A DNA stretch of 23,449 bases from Gnetum montanum (Eukaryota; Streptophyta; Gnetopsida; Gnetales; Gnetaceae): positions 1-23,449 of the forward strand of contig MNCI01020900.1 of the NCBI GenBank assembly GCA_015680685.1, written 5' to 3'. Position numbers and translations under genes: made by a program. Shown here piece by piece: positions 1 through 10,539 of the stretch. Positions within the stretch are counted from its first letter, which is position 1. Each line of letters opens with the position of its first letter. The notes below the pieces were generated by a model, which was given only the letters and a program-made list of their open reading frames with translations, was not told the DNA's origin and ran no database searches.

Positions 1-3000
1 CTATATTTCATCATTATATCCTTAATTTTATTGGTAATATGTATTCTACTTGTCTAAGTAAGTTGTCTCATATCTCAGCCATGAGGAAGAGATACATAAT
101 TAGGTATGATTTTTTTTAAACTTATTCTATTGCATTTTACATACCCACATAAGTTGTAATTTTAGCTATGATAATGTTTTAGATATTGCCCTTGGGATTT
201 ATGCTTTTCATTGTTTTTTATAATATTTTTTGCATTGGATGTATAAAGCCCTACAGAGCTTATATGAGTTTTTAGTATTTTTCATAGCTAATCATGTTTT
301 AGTAATTTCATTCTAAGTATTATAAGCTTGCATCTTATGAACTTGATGAATCTTAAGCCTTGGTAGTAGCACCGACAAAAGGACAAGGTCCATCTAATCC
401 ACTAGTTGAACTTAATCTAATTGAACCTCCTCAACTAAGAAGATTTAAAGTCATTGATCTCAAGGATGTATCCAATCAAGGATGTATTTAGTGATAATGA
501 ACAAAAGAAAATTTGAATGATTTTATCAATGATCCTATTGATTTGGAGAATTTTGTAGAGTATGTTGGAACTTACTCGAACAAGACAATGCCATCAGTAG
601 TCTAAATGAGAGAGTAAGAGACTATGTTAGATACTACTATAAGAGTAAGGGCCAATGTAGGAGTAGAATATAATTCTTTAATTAAGTTTGATGAGGTTAT
701 ATGACTAGTTTCAAATATTTTAGTTGATGTTGTTCGATATTCAGCAAATCCTTAGTATAAATCAGGCATGCTAAGAGCTTCTCTATCAAAACCACTAGCT
801 CTTGGTACTTCTTCTTGGTGTAGCAAGTTTGTGTCTTTTCTTATGTTATATTTTGTTCTATATTTTCTATGTTAATAATATGTTATATTTGATCCTAATT
901 TTTTATGTTCATGATGTCTTAAAGCTAAGGAACTAGCTTTACTTAGTCATGTAAAAATCATGAGATAGTTGTATCCTTTTGTATGCTTGAATGTACAAGA
1001 GTTCATATGAAGACTTAAGCTTATAGTTGAGGCTCATTTCAAAGTATGGTGGTAGTGCCTATGTGGTACTTTCCTAGTGGCATCATCCTAGTGATAGCAT
1101 CTAGGTGATACCAATGTAGTGATAGCAAATCACTTTCTTTTTAGGTCCAAAAACTAGAAATACTTGAGAATGAAAACTCATAACATTGATTTTATTATTT
1201 TTCTTAGAGCATAAAGGGATTCTTATTCCTTGGGTGAGTGTGATATTTTTAAAGTTTCTTTTATGTATTTTGATTCATCACTTTACTATGTGGTAAGGCT
1301 TTGTTGAAGTGTTGTACTTTCATAGTCTAGAACTATTTGGTTAACAAAAGTGTTTGCATGATGAAAAAGTTCAGTTTTATTTTCTTTAATTTTCATTTAT
1401 TTATTAGAAATTGATCATAATATCTCATTAATGAATTTATTTTTTATATTTAGAAATTATAATTAAATTAATTCTTACAGTTAGATAAATTAGTTTAGTT
1501 GTGTAAAACATGTAATGATTCTACTTTGCTAAAGGAGATAATACATATCCAAAATGATGTTGGACCATTAAGGGTATGACTAAGAACATTTTATTGCTTT
1601 CATATAACATAATTTCACCTATTCTAAATGGTATTATAACATAGTTTATGTACGGGTTTGATTTTTATGTTGTACCTAATGAGTTTATGTAGTTAATTAT
1701 TTATTTATATAATGCATAAAAATAGTATTTCCTTCACTGTGGTAACATGGGATTTTTATCTTGTAATATATGCATTATAACATTTTTATATATTTAATGT
1801 AATGACATATACAAGTAAAATTTTCAATTTACGTTCTCATCTTCTTCAATGTCTATGATCACAACATCCCCTATCACCCATTTTACACAAACTTTACATT
1901 TATTCTTTAGTAAGATGAAAAAATTTAATAGAAAGACCATATGAAAAATGTTATTCATGTCCTTAATAGAGAATCTCCATTCATGCTACAAGATACCTTA
2001 ATCAAGGAATGGTTAGTCCATGTTGTAGAAGGCTATCACATCAATAAAAAGGTGGTAAGACCATACTAGCTTGATCCTACCTAGCATAATGCAAATCAGC
2101 AATAAGAATAGCAACATCAATGTAAGAAGAATAATAACCATATATCATTATATATAAAGTCTAACCAAGTAGAGGAAAATTCCCATATAACTTATGAGAA
2201 ATAACAATTAATTTTTCCTAGGTTTATTATATGTCACACCAAGTACATCATGTTTAGGTTCATTAATGAGATGCTACAAAATATTACCATACAATCCTCA
2301 TAAACAATCACCCTAGTAAAGATGAAAGAAATCATGGACTAAGGAGACCTCATAGATAGAGAGTCCTTAGTAATGGTGAAATGCATAAAGAGAAAGATTA
2401 TAAAGTAAAGTAGAGTCAATACAAAAACTCTAATAACTCCTTCCAATCGGATGATCCAAACACTAGTGATAGTAGAAGGGTGGAATGTAATTAAAGGATA
2501 AGAACAAATAGAGGAAGTCAAAAGGAAATAAAATAACACCATGATGATGATATATATATAGATAAGAATAAAAGATAGAAATGATCATGTTCAATAGTGA
2601 GGATGAACCATTATTAGTTACACGAAGCATGCTTTACATTAGAAAGATTATGCACATTCCAACTAAGCATTAGTATGAGAAGGACATCAAGAGGCTTAAC
2701 ATGAATACTATATTATAGTTTGATGAAGGCTATGATTCTACTCTATACAATGATTTACAATTTATCCATAATATTTGTGTCTTACAAAATGTTGAAAGTG
2801 GTAGAAATTAAATCTATTTTTTAGAACTTTAACAAAGAGGGAAGAAAGATAGTACAGATCTTTTGATCTAAACCTCATTCAAAGGTAAAGTAGTATATGC
2901 AAAGTATTTAATGAAAAGTATCAAACTACCTAGCCAATTTGAGATAACAAATTCAAGGATGAATATACTCATAAGTCATTATATGTAGCCATAGGTAGAC

Positions 3001-3842
3001 ATTATACTTTACTTCATATATATCCATGACATGACTTGTCCCAAAAAGAAAAATTCCATCACATTATTAATTTTTTTACAAATAAAACACACATGAACTT
3101 TGGGCTATGTGCTTAGGACAATTTATTAAAACTAAAAGCTCATCAAATTTAGAATCTTATAGATCATGTAGCTAGAAAGGAAGGAGAGATATCAAAAAAG
3201 AGAAGTTATAGATGAATATAATTGAAATCCATTTCTCAATAACAGAGAAAGAAATCTATGAATCTCAAGAGGTGGATATAATTAAGAAGATAATGTAGCA
3301 AAAGACCTTATCAATTCAAATATTAATCTCAAAAATAGAGCTAAAGATTAATAAAATGTAGGATGCTATGAATGAAAATATCTTAATAGTATTAAAAATA
3401 ATGAAGAAAAAATAAATAAGTATAAGTAACAAAACTCAAAGAAGTGCTTGATGTAAAGAAAATGAAGAAATACTAGTTTAACTAAAAAGCCAAAGTACCT
3501 ACTAATGAAGAAATTCATAGATTTATAGATAAAAATTAACTATGGCTATGACTATTACTAATGTGAACCTACCATAGGCAACTATTTGGTTATGTTACGA
3601 ATGATTAAAACTACACAAGAATCAAGTCCGTATGCCATGAATCCAAAGTTTGTTAAAAGCATATGCTACAAATATTGTCATATCCTTAAAGTAGTTACAT
3701 ACAAACCTCATACTATTCAAGTTGAGTAGCACCTTAGTCACAAGAAAAATATTCATAATAGTAAATGTCATAGTTATTGAGAATCTTATCACTGCAACAA
3801 TAGCATTTATACCTACTAGTGTTAAGTGCAAACATGGGAGAT
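1..3842. other. AT-rich stretch without a supportable gene
   Basis: No reading frame longer than about 70 codons looks like coding sequence, and both strands are dense in stops. A plus-strand stretch near 365-490 stays open for about 40 codons, and weakly Lys/Glu-rich, stop-ridden text runs over about 3180-3500. Either could be a decayed retroelement fragment, but no domain is recognisable. No LTR pair, tRNA or simple repeat array was found by eye. The last ~120 bases before 3843 lie in the same open frame as the viral copy that follows, but have no counterpart in the second viral copy, so they are treated as flanking DNA. Confidence 0.5.
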
Positions 3843-4094
3843 ATAGCTCTTCAGATCAGCAATCTGAGGTACAGCAATTAAACTATCTAGTTCATTGGAC
3901 ATCCTATGCATCAAGGCATATCACAAAAATTGAAGATCAGTTAGAAACAATAGAAACTGAAGTCAACAAAGTTGGAGATCAGTGTAGCCAGTTGTCAAAA
4001 GAAATGGCTGATCATCTTAAAGCCTATGATGCCATTCAAAAGGAAAGAGAAGAAATGAGAAGTCAAATGCATTAGCAAGCAAGGGAGAAAATAG
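3843..4094 (+). repeat. Left arm of 252-bp viral inverted repeat
   Basis: This coiled-coil segment of copy 1 matches the reverse complement of 5723-5974 over 252 bp with no indel and a little over 20 mismatches counted by eye (about 91% identity). Several differences create extra stops in the other copy only, by CAG to TAG. The arms are separated by about 1.63 kb. Confidence 0.93.
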
Positions 4095-4501
4095 TAAATT
4101 TTCATGATATTTACACATTGGAAAATCAAATGAAGCTACCAATTCAACCCACCAAGGAAACCACTGCACCAGTTCAACCTTCTCCTTAAACAACTACTAT
4201 AGATGCTAGATATAAAGCTTTGCTAGACAAGATAAAGAAGCTAATGGAAGAAAAGAAAGGAAAGAAGCCTGCTACAAGTCAGCCTTTAGCACCTTCAGAA
4301 GAAGCTGAAATCAAGTTTGAACCAAAATCCCCTAAAATTACATCAGAAGAATGTCAACAAAGGATTATAATGGCAAGAAGACAACTGACCAGACCATGGC
4401 AATGCCCTACTATGAATCTGCCTCCAGCATTTTTAGCCTTTCAGCAATGGTGTACATCAACAATCCCAATAATTGACATAGATTACTTGCCACCTAAATA
4501 G

Positions 4502-5030
4502 GTACTCCATGATTTAATATTATGGATTAATCAGTTAAGAATAGCCATGAATATACTCAATATAGATGAAAGGAAAACAATTATTGGCGACTTCACACGA
4601 GCCACCGACAAAATCAAACACTGGTGGGAAAGTGCTACTCAAGAACAACAAAAGCAAATACTCCAAACAAGTGTACATGGTGTTTTTGTTGCCCTTGTTC
4701 TAGAATTCAATATAGATTTATCTTGAAAGTTAAGATTTAAAGATAAGCTTCTTTTGAGCCAAAGAAAATTACATGATTTGTGCTACCTTGAACAATTTAG
4801 CACTAAGTGTGCTAATGAAGTATACCGCGTGGCACTACACAGAGATTAGATGATAAATTATTTGTATTTAAGGTGTTTTCCTACTAAGCTAGGTCAAATG
4901 GTATTATATAAAGCTTTAGAGAAAGATGTAGATTTGTCTCTAACCTACTTTACTAATGTGGTACATATGGTTAGACAAGAGTTATAGTTTGCATGTTATA
5001 ATATCTCTTTCCAAAACTTATTGCCATCAG
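4502..5030 (+). other. Caulimovirid coat-protein core (degenerate)
   Basis: Within copy 1, this segment has the spacing typical of the caulimovirid capsid core: an early Trp-containing helix (LILWINQL), a Phe/Trp pair region (KIKHWWESA), then a DLCYLEQF stretch about 90 codons later and a YLRCFPTKLG-like stretch after that. Known family members have a comparable 'cysteine-leucine... phenylalanine' helix followed by a Pro-Lys-Leu motif. Internal stops at TGA 4724-4726, a TAG after HRD and a TAG after RQEL show it is not expressed as a whole. A retrotransposon gag is the main alternative. The downstream basic tract and knuckle, and the movement-protein domain in the partner copy, favour a virus. 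Confidence 0.65.
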
Positions 5031-5098
5031 TAGAATTTTGTGGTAATCTAGATGGAGTTGATTCCTTTGGTCCTCGAGCTCAAGCTTCCTAAACACAT

Positions 5099-5281
5099 CC
5101 AAAGAAGAGATTCACAAGGAAAATAATTTTTCCAAGGTCTTCACGAAAAAGATGGATAGCTAGAAGAAGTTTCAAGCCAGGAAGAAAAAGATTCTTTGCA
5201 AAAAGAAGATCTAGTCTAGTTAAGAAAAGATCAGTCACCTGCTATACCTACAAGCATCAAGGACATTATGCCTATGAATGC
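5099..5281 (+). other. Arg/Lys-rich tract and CCHC zinc knuckle of the viral coat protein
   Basis: A strongly basic tract of about 45 codons, with many Arg-Lys pairs, runs directly into a zinc-knuckle motif at 5240-5281: C-Y-T-Y-K-H-Q-G-H-Y-A-Y-E-C. The spacing is that of CX2CX4HX4C, but the second cysteine is tyrosine (TAC for TGC), so metal binding would be lost. In caulimovirids this element sits at the C-terminal end of the coat protein and binds nucleic acid. A stop (TGA) follows four codons after the motif. Confidence 0.8.
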
Positions 5282-5711
5282 CCTAATGGATCATGAAAAG
5301 ATGGTGGAAAGCTCAAAGCTTTCTTTGAAGCCTACCCTAAATGGGAACCAGTGGATGATCCACAAGATCATAATGAACAATATTTCGCCATTGAACTAAT
5401 TTCAAATTCAGATGATAGTCCATCATCAGATTTATATTCAGAACAATCTTTAGAAGAAGAAAGTGAATAACAAGTGATAGGAAGAAGTAACATGATGCAC
5501 GACATTCTAGATATGGATATAAGAGATGAAGATTAGTTTTCAAATATTTCTCTTGAAGAATTTAAAGAAAAAAATACTAATGCAGATGTAGATTGTAGTT
5601 GGAAAGAATTAGAAGATTGGCTTGAGTTCGATGTTGAAGAAGAAAATCCTAAATGAAAAATAGACCAACAACTAGGAGATAAAGAACCTAGCATCTCATC
5701 GACATTTGGTT

Positions 5712-5730
5712 GAAAACAGGTACTGTTTTC
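5712..5730. other. Palindromic junction between the two viral copies
   Basis: GAAAACAG, a 3-base spacer GTA, then CTGTTTTC: a perfect 8-bp inverted repeat exactly where copy 1 (plus) ends and copy 2 (minus) begins. The eight bases on the right also belong to the 252-bp arm. The junction therefore probably formed through an 8-bp microhomology or a hairpin-primed strand switch. Confidence 0.85.
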
Positions 5731-5974
5731 TCGCTTGCTTGCTAGCACTTCTGACTTCTATTTTCTTCTCTTTCCTTTTGAATGGCATCATAGGCTTCAA
5801 GATGATCGGCCATTTCTTTTGATAGCTGGCTACACTAATCTCCAACTTTGTCGACTTCACTTTCTATTGTTTCTAACTAATCTTCAATTTTTGTGATATG
5901 CCTTGATGCATAGGATGTCCAATGAACCAGATATTTTAATTGATGTACCTCAGATTACTGATCTAAAGAGCTAT
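5723..5974 (-). repeat. Right arm of 252-bp viral inverted repeat
   Basis: Reverse-complement partner of 3843-4094 and the most downstream part of viral copy 2. It encodes the same coiled coil on the minus strand. Compared with copy 1 it carries additional in-frame stops, for example inside the IEDQ and GDQC sites, each a C-to-T change. Confidence 0.93.
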
Positions 5975-6389
5975 TTAGAGTGTGTTTAAATAGATAACTA
6001 CAATCAGCTCTAGTTTGGGACAGATCTGTCTGTGATGCTATTGTGGAATAAGCAGCTAACGGTAGCCATCTTCCACCACTTAACAATCTTTGATCTCCAT
6101 ACTGGCGATAAGTTGTGGGAGTGAACATATTTATCCTATGTTAAAATTTATACAATGTTCCTCTAGTATCAAAGTATGGCGATGTAGACCCTTCATCTGT
6201 TTTGGATGAGCTTGGTTTTTCTAACAATTTTTTTGGAGGTAGAACTAATGGAATGGCTTCTAGTGTAATAATAGCTAATCTTTCAAACTATTGTATCAAA
6301 TACTGACTCCATCTTAACTTTGGCTTCTCATATGTTTTAAACTCTTGTTCCTGGAGAAGGTGTTGTATCTTTGGAAATGATTGAACATA

Positions 6390-6860
6390 TCATGATGTCT
6401 GAATACTTCTTCCACATTGAATGAGATGCTGACTTCCTTTGGGAAACTGGACTCCCCATTTCAATTTATGATTCATAAGAATTGTGTTTGATAATTGAAA
6501 TGTGCCTCTAGCGGCAACAACAGCATAAACTGAACCAAGTAATAACTCAACACTATGCACTTCTATGTAATGTAATAAAGCACTGGTAATGAAATTATCA
6601 GCTAAGGTTAACTGATAATTTGGTTGAACCATGCATAAATCATCTATATCTAACCATCCTTGAAACTAACAAATTTTTTCTTTTTCCCAAGAAACTTTGG
6701 GGTCAAGACTAATACAATCTCCAATCACTCTACCATCTAATAAAGTAACTACATATTCTACGCCAATATCATAGTTGAATTTAGGACTAACCATTATATC
6801 TATTTAGCCGAAATAAACATAATTATGACCTTCCTTCTTCCACTTTTTAATCTCATCTTC
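6390..6860 (-). other. 30K-superfamily movement-protein domain (degenerate)
   Basis: On the minus strand the frame shows the hallmark order of caulimovirid movement proteins: a YVYFG and IDIMVSPKF segment, then TLLDGRV with the invariant 'L-D-x-R' aspartate, then an NYQLTLADNF segment, and finally a small-residue turn (ARGTFQLSNT). These match the beta-strand core of the 30K family, which moves viral nucleic acid through plasmodesmata. The domain holds in-frame stops at 6804-6806 and 6666-6668 and ends at a TGA at 6390-6392. Its place upstream of the coiled coil and coat protein agrees with a movement-then-coat polyprotein. Confidence 0.75.
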
Positions 6861-8000
6861 TGTTAACATAGGTAAGAAAACTGGATGAATTCCTTTACCT
6901 TTTATATCCAAGAGGGCTTTTGTTTGTTTGATAGATGTGGACAATCTAGCTGAAAATGTGTTGGCAAATTTTTAAATAGCATCCTTCAAGATATCTGGCA
7001 ATTGAATATCCTTGTGTTTTCCAGTCAAAAAATACTTCTTCTTTATCATTGTTTTTGCAAAAGGTACGATATCTTTTCAAGCTTCTAAAATTTCCCCAGA
7101 TTGTGATGCCTCAGCTTATGTTAATTGAATACTATTTGATCTAAACATGTGTAACCAATGATGTACTTCGCCATCCTCTTCAAAATAATCTTCCATGTCC
7201 TCATCTTCATCATGTGGAACTACCAGTTCATCTTGGTCTTCAATTTGTTGTTGAACTATCATGTTAAAGAGCTAAAATCTGAATCTCATATCTTCCGCTC
7301 TCTATTTCTATGCTTCTATTTCCTCATCATAAATAGTAGCAACATCTTCATCATAAGCTCTGACTAATCCTTTAGTAATTCTTTCCAAAAGAATTCTATC
7401 TTCTTCTTCGAAGTGACTAGGATCAAGATTTAGGTCAGGGATAACAAGAACAACATGAGAGGTTGAGGTGGATTCAGGGTATAGAAAACTATATCCATAT
7501 TTGTCAATGGATTCAATTTGGGTAACTAAGGTTTGTTGAGGCTCAAGCTGAGATTCAAACTCTTCATCTGATAATTCTAAAATTTCAAAAAGAACTCAAG
7601 AGGTAGTAGATGTAGGCATTAGCAAGGGTTCTTCAGATTCTAGGCAAAGACTTAAAACAAAATTACAATGAAATAAAGATTGTTTGGGGACTTCTCGAAC
7701 CATTAGGTTAGGAGTAGAGACATAACACGTTCCCATGGACTAGTAATACTTAGACATTAAATATACTCTTTCTGCAACTGTTTTTGCTAATACTTCCCAA
7801 TATAATGCAGCAAAACTATTTGGACGCATGTACTTATGATCTTTATCAAAGAGAGTTTCTACAATTGAAGCGATCTGATCTGCTACCATCTGTTCAGCTT
7901 TCCATTCAAGAGCATACCAACAAGATTCACTAGAGTAATACCATTGAGGCCATCTTTCATGGCTAGTTAGATTATCATTCTAAGAATCACTTTCTAACAA

Positions 8001-8013
8001 GGCTTTAATACCA
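8001..8013 (-). other. Viral primer-binding site for initiator tRNA-Met
   Basis: The minus strand reads TGGTATTAAAGCC, differing from the canonical initiator tRNA-Met complement (TGGTATCAGAGCC) at two positions, both explicable by decay. In caulimovirids this site primes minus-strand DNA synthesis and marks position 1 of the genome. Here it lies just upstream of the N-terminal region of copy 2, and the polyprotein frame stays open through it. Confidence 0.75.
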
Positions 8014-8017
8014 TATT

Positions 8018-8185
8018 GGGGTGTGACTCCACGAGCCACGACTGCAGATTTTGTAAAAGGCTCATATCAGAAATGTCAACCATGCACTCTCTTCTCGGCA
8101 CTAATCTTCTTAAAGTATTTGATATTTCTTCTTAAAGTATTTGATACTTCTACACTAATCTCTGGGGTGTGACTCCATGAGCCAC
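8018..8185 (-). repeat. Duplicated 22-bp segment and 22-bp tandem repeat beside the viral primer site
   Basis: A 22-bp sequence starting GGGGTGTGACTCC occurs at 8018-8039, touching the primer site, and again at 8164-8185 with one mismatch, 146 bp apart. Between them, 8106-8127 and 8128-8149 are a perfectly abutting 22-bp tandem repeat (CTTCTTAAAGTATTTGAT...) with one mismatch. The pair could be a terminal redundancy left by integration of a circular or reverse-transcribed genome, or a repeat in the viral leader. Past 8185 no further viral similarity is visible. Confidence 0.7.
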
Positions 8186-10539
8186 AGCTAGCGCACGCAA
8201 ACTGGGATGGCAAAAAATCAAAGTATATGTACATTTTTGGTGGATTCATTGATCTATTTAATTTAACGAGAATTCAAAAATTAGTGGTATAAAATCTAGA
8301 AAATATATCTCATCATGTTCAACAATAATAGTCCACTAAACAAATAATAACTAATTCTACTATCAAAACAATTATGCTCACTCCTGTAGTTACAAATTGG
8401 ATTAAAGGAAGGTTTATTTTAGCAAAAATAATAAAACCTAGTAGCCTAATTAATTAGTTACAAATTGTAGGACATTCACAATACAAAGCTCTACCAAAGT
8501 CAAGTTTAGACATAAAGCTTATCTCAAAGAAATGTACCAAGCTTGGAATCTATCTCCATAAAGATAAGTAATATTAGGCTCAAGTTTGTTGATCAATCAA
8601 TCATGATACCTTTGAGACAAGTTGATAATTTTATGACCTTTGATTGATCATATCCTATAAACTTTATTTAATTCATGTTGAGGACAACATGGTTATCTTT
8701 CCTATAATTATAAAAAATAGTTATGTCATAACCTAAAACTTTGCATAGATTTAATTATTTAATTTAATACATGTGGTTAATTCTTTAACTTTGTCAAATG
8801 TGTTTCAATAAATTAGCTCTAATTTTATTGGCTAAATGATAGGGTTATAGTATTTTTTATGTTATTTTCTTACATAAGTGAATGCAATATTTTTATTAGA
8901 ATATTTTGTTGAAGTTTTTTATCCTTTATTTTACCAATCATAGATCTATATATTTTATGATTTAATGTTAAAATCCATTTATCCCTATAAGGTTTTCATT
9001 CTGTTAGTTATCATGGCTTTATAAGTATTGTATCATGCATAGTTTTTACTTTATTCACATTTATTTATATATATTTAACTTTTGTTGTGTACATTTAATT
9101 ATGCATATTTTATTCTCATTATGCACATGCAATAATATAACACTTTATTCATAGAGTAATTTTGAATCCTAACCATATCTAAACTATATTCCTTGTTAGT
9201 TTTGTCATAAATTAGGATTTGAAGTTCATTTTTCATTATAATTAAATATCACATAAATCTTCTTTGTTAAGAAAGCATCTTAGGATGATATCCTACCTAA
9301 CATTTGACCTTACCAATGTGTCCAAGATATTTAAAAACATTGTTTTTATTCTTTAGTTCAATAGAATTGGAGTTATAGTTTTTGAGATATTGTATTTTTA
9401 GTTTGTTAAAAATTTTGTAAAAGTTTTGGCATTTGAATTATGCAACTATGATAATTGATGCTTAGACATGATTTCAATATGTCAACATGTAGCACATTTA
9501 TTAAGGATTCCATAGATATGAATAAAATTTAATTTGAGTTCATATGTGGCTATTAGGTATATTTAAATAATGAGAGTATTAATTGGAAGAAAAAAATTTA
9601 GAAACCAACTTATGAAAATTATTATAAAAAAAATAAAAGTAAAAATTAAGTTTAAAAGTCAAAGGTAGTTCACTTCACGTGAGTTAAAGGTAGTTACTTA
9701 AGCAAAGTAGCAAAAAGAAAACAATATATGTTATAACATAAAACATATATATTATGTTTATATAAGATACCTTTCACCCACCATCAACATTGTATTTGGT
9801 TTTCTTTTATTTTTGAAATAGAAACTATTTTTAGTTTTTTTTTCATATGAAAACCATTTTTTGTCCAAAATTTTTGTTTTAAAATCATGTTCAACCCAAT
9901 TTCTTCCATTTCAAACTTGTTTCTTGTATTTTAGAACATGTATTAAGGACACATGTCATGCTACAAGTGTTTCTTTTACTTATAAATAGATTGTAGCCAT
10001 TAATATGTCTCATCTTAATTTATGGAGAAATTTTGGCATGTTGGTTTAATGTAATAGCTAATTTTGGGAATTTTGGGAGGGAAAATAAAGATAATAAGAA
10101 GATTTTAAAAGCATTGCTAATACTATAAGGAAGCTTATTTTATTTTCCATTCTATGTAGCTACCATCATTTATTTTTGATTTTGTATGCGTTATCCTTAC
10201 TTCATAGTTCTTCATTATTCATTTATCGTTTTAATTATTATTCCAAGACTTTGTTGAATTTTTATTAGTTTGAGCTTATTTTAAGATGGAAATTGGTATT
10301 GTAATTTAATTTAGATTATTTTATTTCTTTTGGTGGATTTTTGGATTATGTGGAAACTTTTGTTAACTTGCTTGTCAAATATTTTATAATTATTTTGATT
10401 AGCCGTAATATAAATAAAATTTTGGGAAATATTTTTTATAGAATTTTGGCTATCATAAACTTTTGGTTATTTTGGAAATATATTATATTCAAAATATAAT
10501 AAGATAATATATCATATGAATTGTTTGGGGTCGCAAGGA
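8186..10539. other. AT-rich intergenic stretch, no gene seen
   Basis: No open frame of note on either strand. The text is very AT-rich, with many poly-T and poly-A runs. A TATAAATAG box lies at 9981-9989 (plus), and a CACGTG at 9676-9681 lies about 300 bases upstream, between two copies of AAAGGTAGTT. This could be an old LTR or promoter, but no partner LTR, primer site or downstream ORF supports it before the assembly gap. Confidence 0.45.

Larger units (their letters stand above)
3843..5719 (+). pseudogene. Endogenous caulimovirid copy 1: coiled coil, coat protein and zinc knuckle (dead)
   Basis: Fragment of a plant pararetrovirus polyprotein (Caulimoviridae). In one continuous plus frame it reads, in order: a Glu/Lys-rich coiled coil (3843-4072); a Pro/Lys-rich linker; a coat-protein core (about 4500-5030); an Arg/Lys-rich tract and a zinc knuckle (5099-5281); and an acidic tail (about 5300-5700). 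About a dozen stops break the frame (for example TAG 4073-4075, TAA 4187-4189, TAG 4499-4501, TGA 4724-4726). I found no frameshift over roughly 1.88 kb. Most stops are one C-to-T change from CAA, CAG or CGA. The copy is cut at both ends: the movement-protein part is missing on the left, and protease, reverse transcriptase and RNase H are missing on the right. It meets copy 2 at a palindromic junction. The family call rests on domain order plus the zinc knuckle; the genus is not resolved (petuvirus- or florendovirus-like layouts are candidates). Confidence 0.8.
5723..8066 (-). pseudogene. Endogenous caulimovirid copy 2: N-terminus, movement protein and coiled coil (dead)
   Basis: Minus-strand copy of the same pararetrovirus. 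A single frame runs from about 8066 to 5723 (about 2.3 kb), with many stops (for example at 7272, 7116, 7077, 6972, 6804, 6666, 6390 and 5742) but no frameshift found. Order along the minus strand: a segment reading through the tRNA primer site; an N-terminal region; an acidic stretch (about 7260-7170) rich in Asp/Glu; the movement-protein domain (about 6860-6390); an arginine-containing linker; then the coiled coil shared with copy 1. It breaks off before the coat protein. Taken together, copies 1 and 2 cover the genome from the primer site to the end of the coat-protein region but never reach the replicase. An intact protein cannot be made from this copy. Confidence 0.8.

Noticed and set aside
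3722-3842. N-terminal 40 codons of the frame leading into viral copy 1
   Set aside because: They have no counterpart in copy 2 and a different composition. Similarity between the two copies starts sharply at 3843, so this part is flanking DNA.
7158-7367. 69-codon plus-strand frame
   Set aside because: It lies antisense to the acidic region of viral copy 2 and is explained as its shadow.
8012-8014. ATG overlapping the viral primer site as polyprotein start
   Set aside because: It is out of frame with the movement-protein frame and meets a stop after six codons.
9981-9989. TATAAATAG as promoter of a gene
   Set aside because: No downstream ORF, LTR partner or primer site supports it, and such boxes are expected by chance in this AT-rich stretch.
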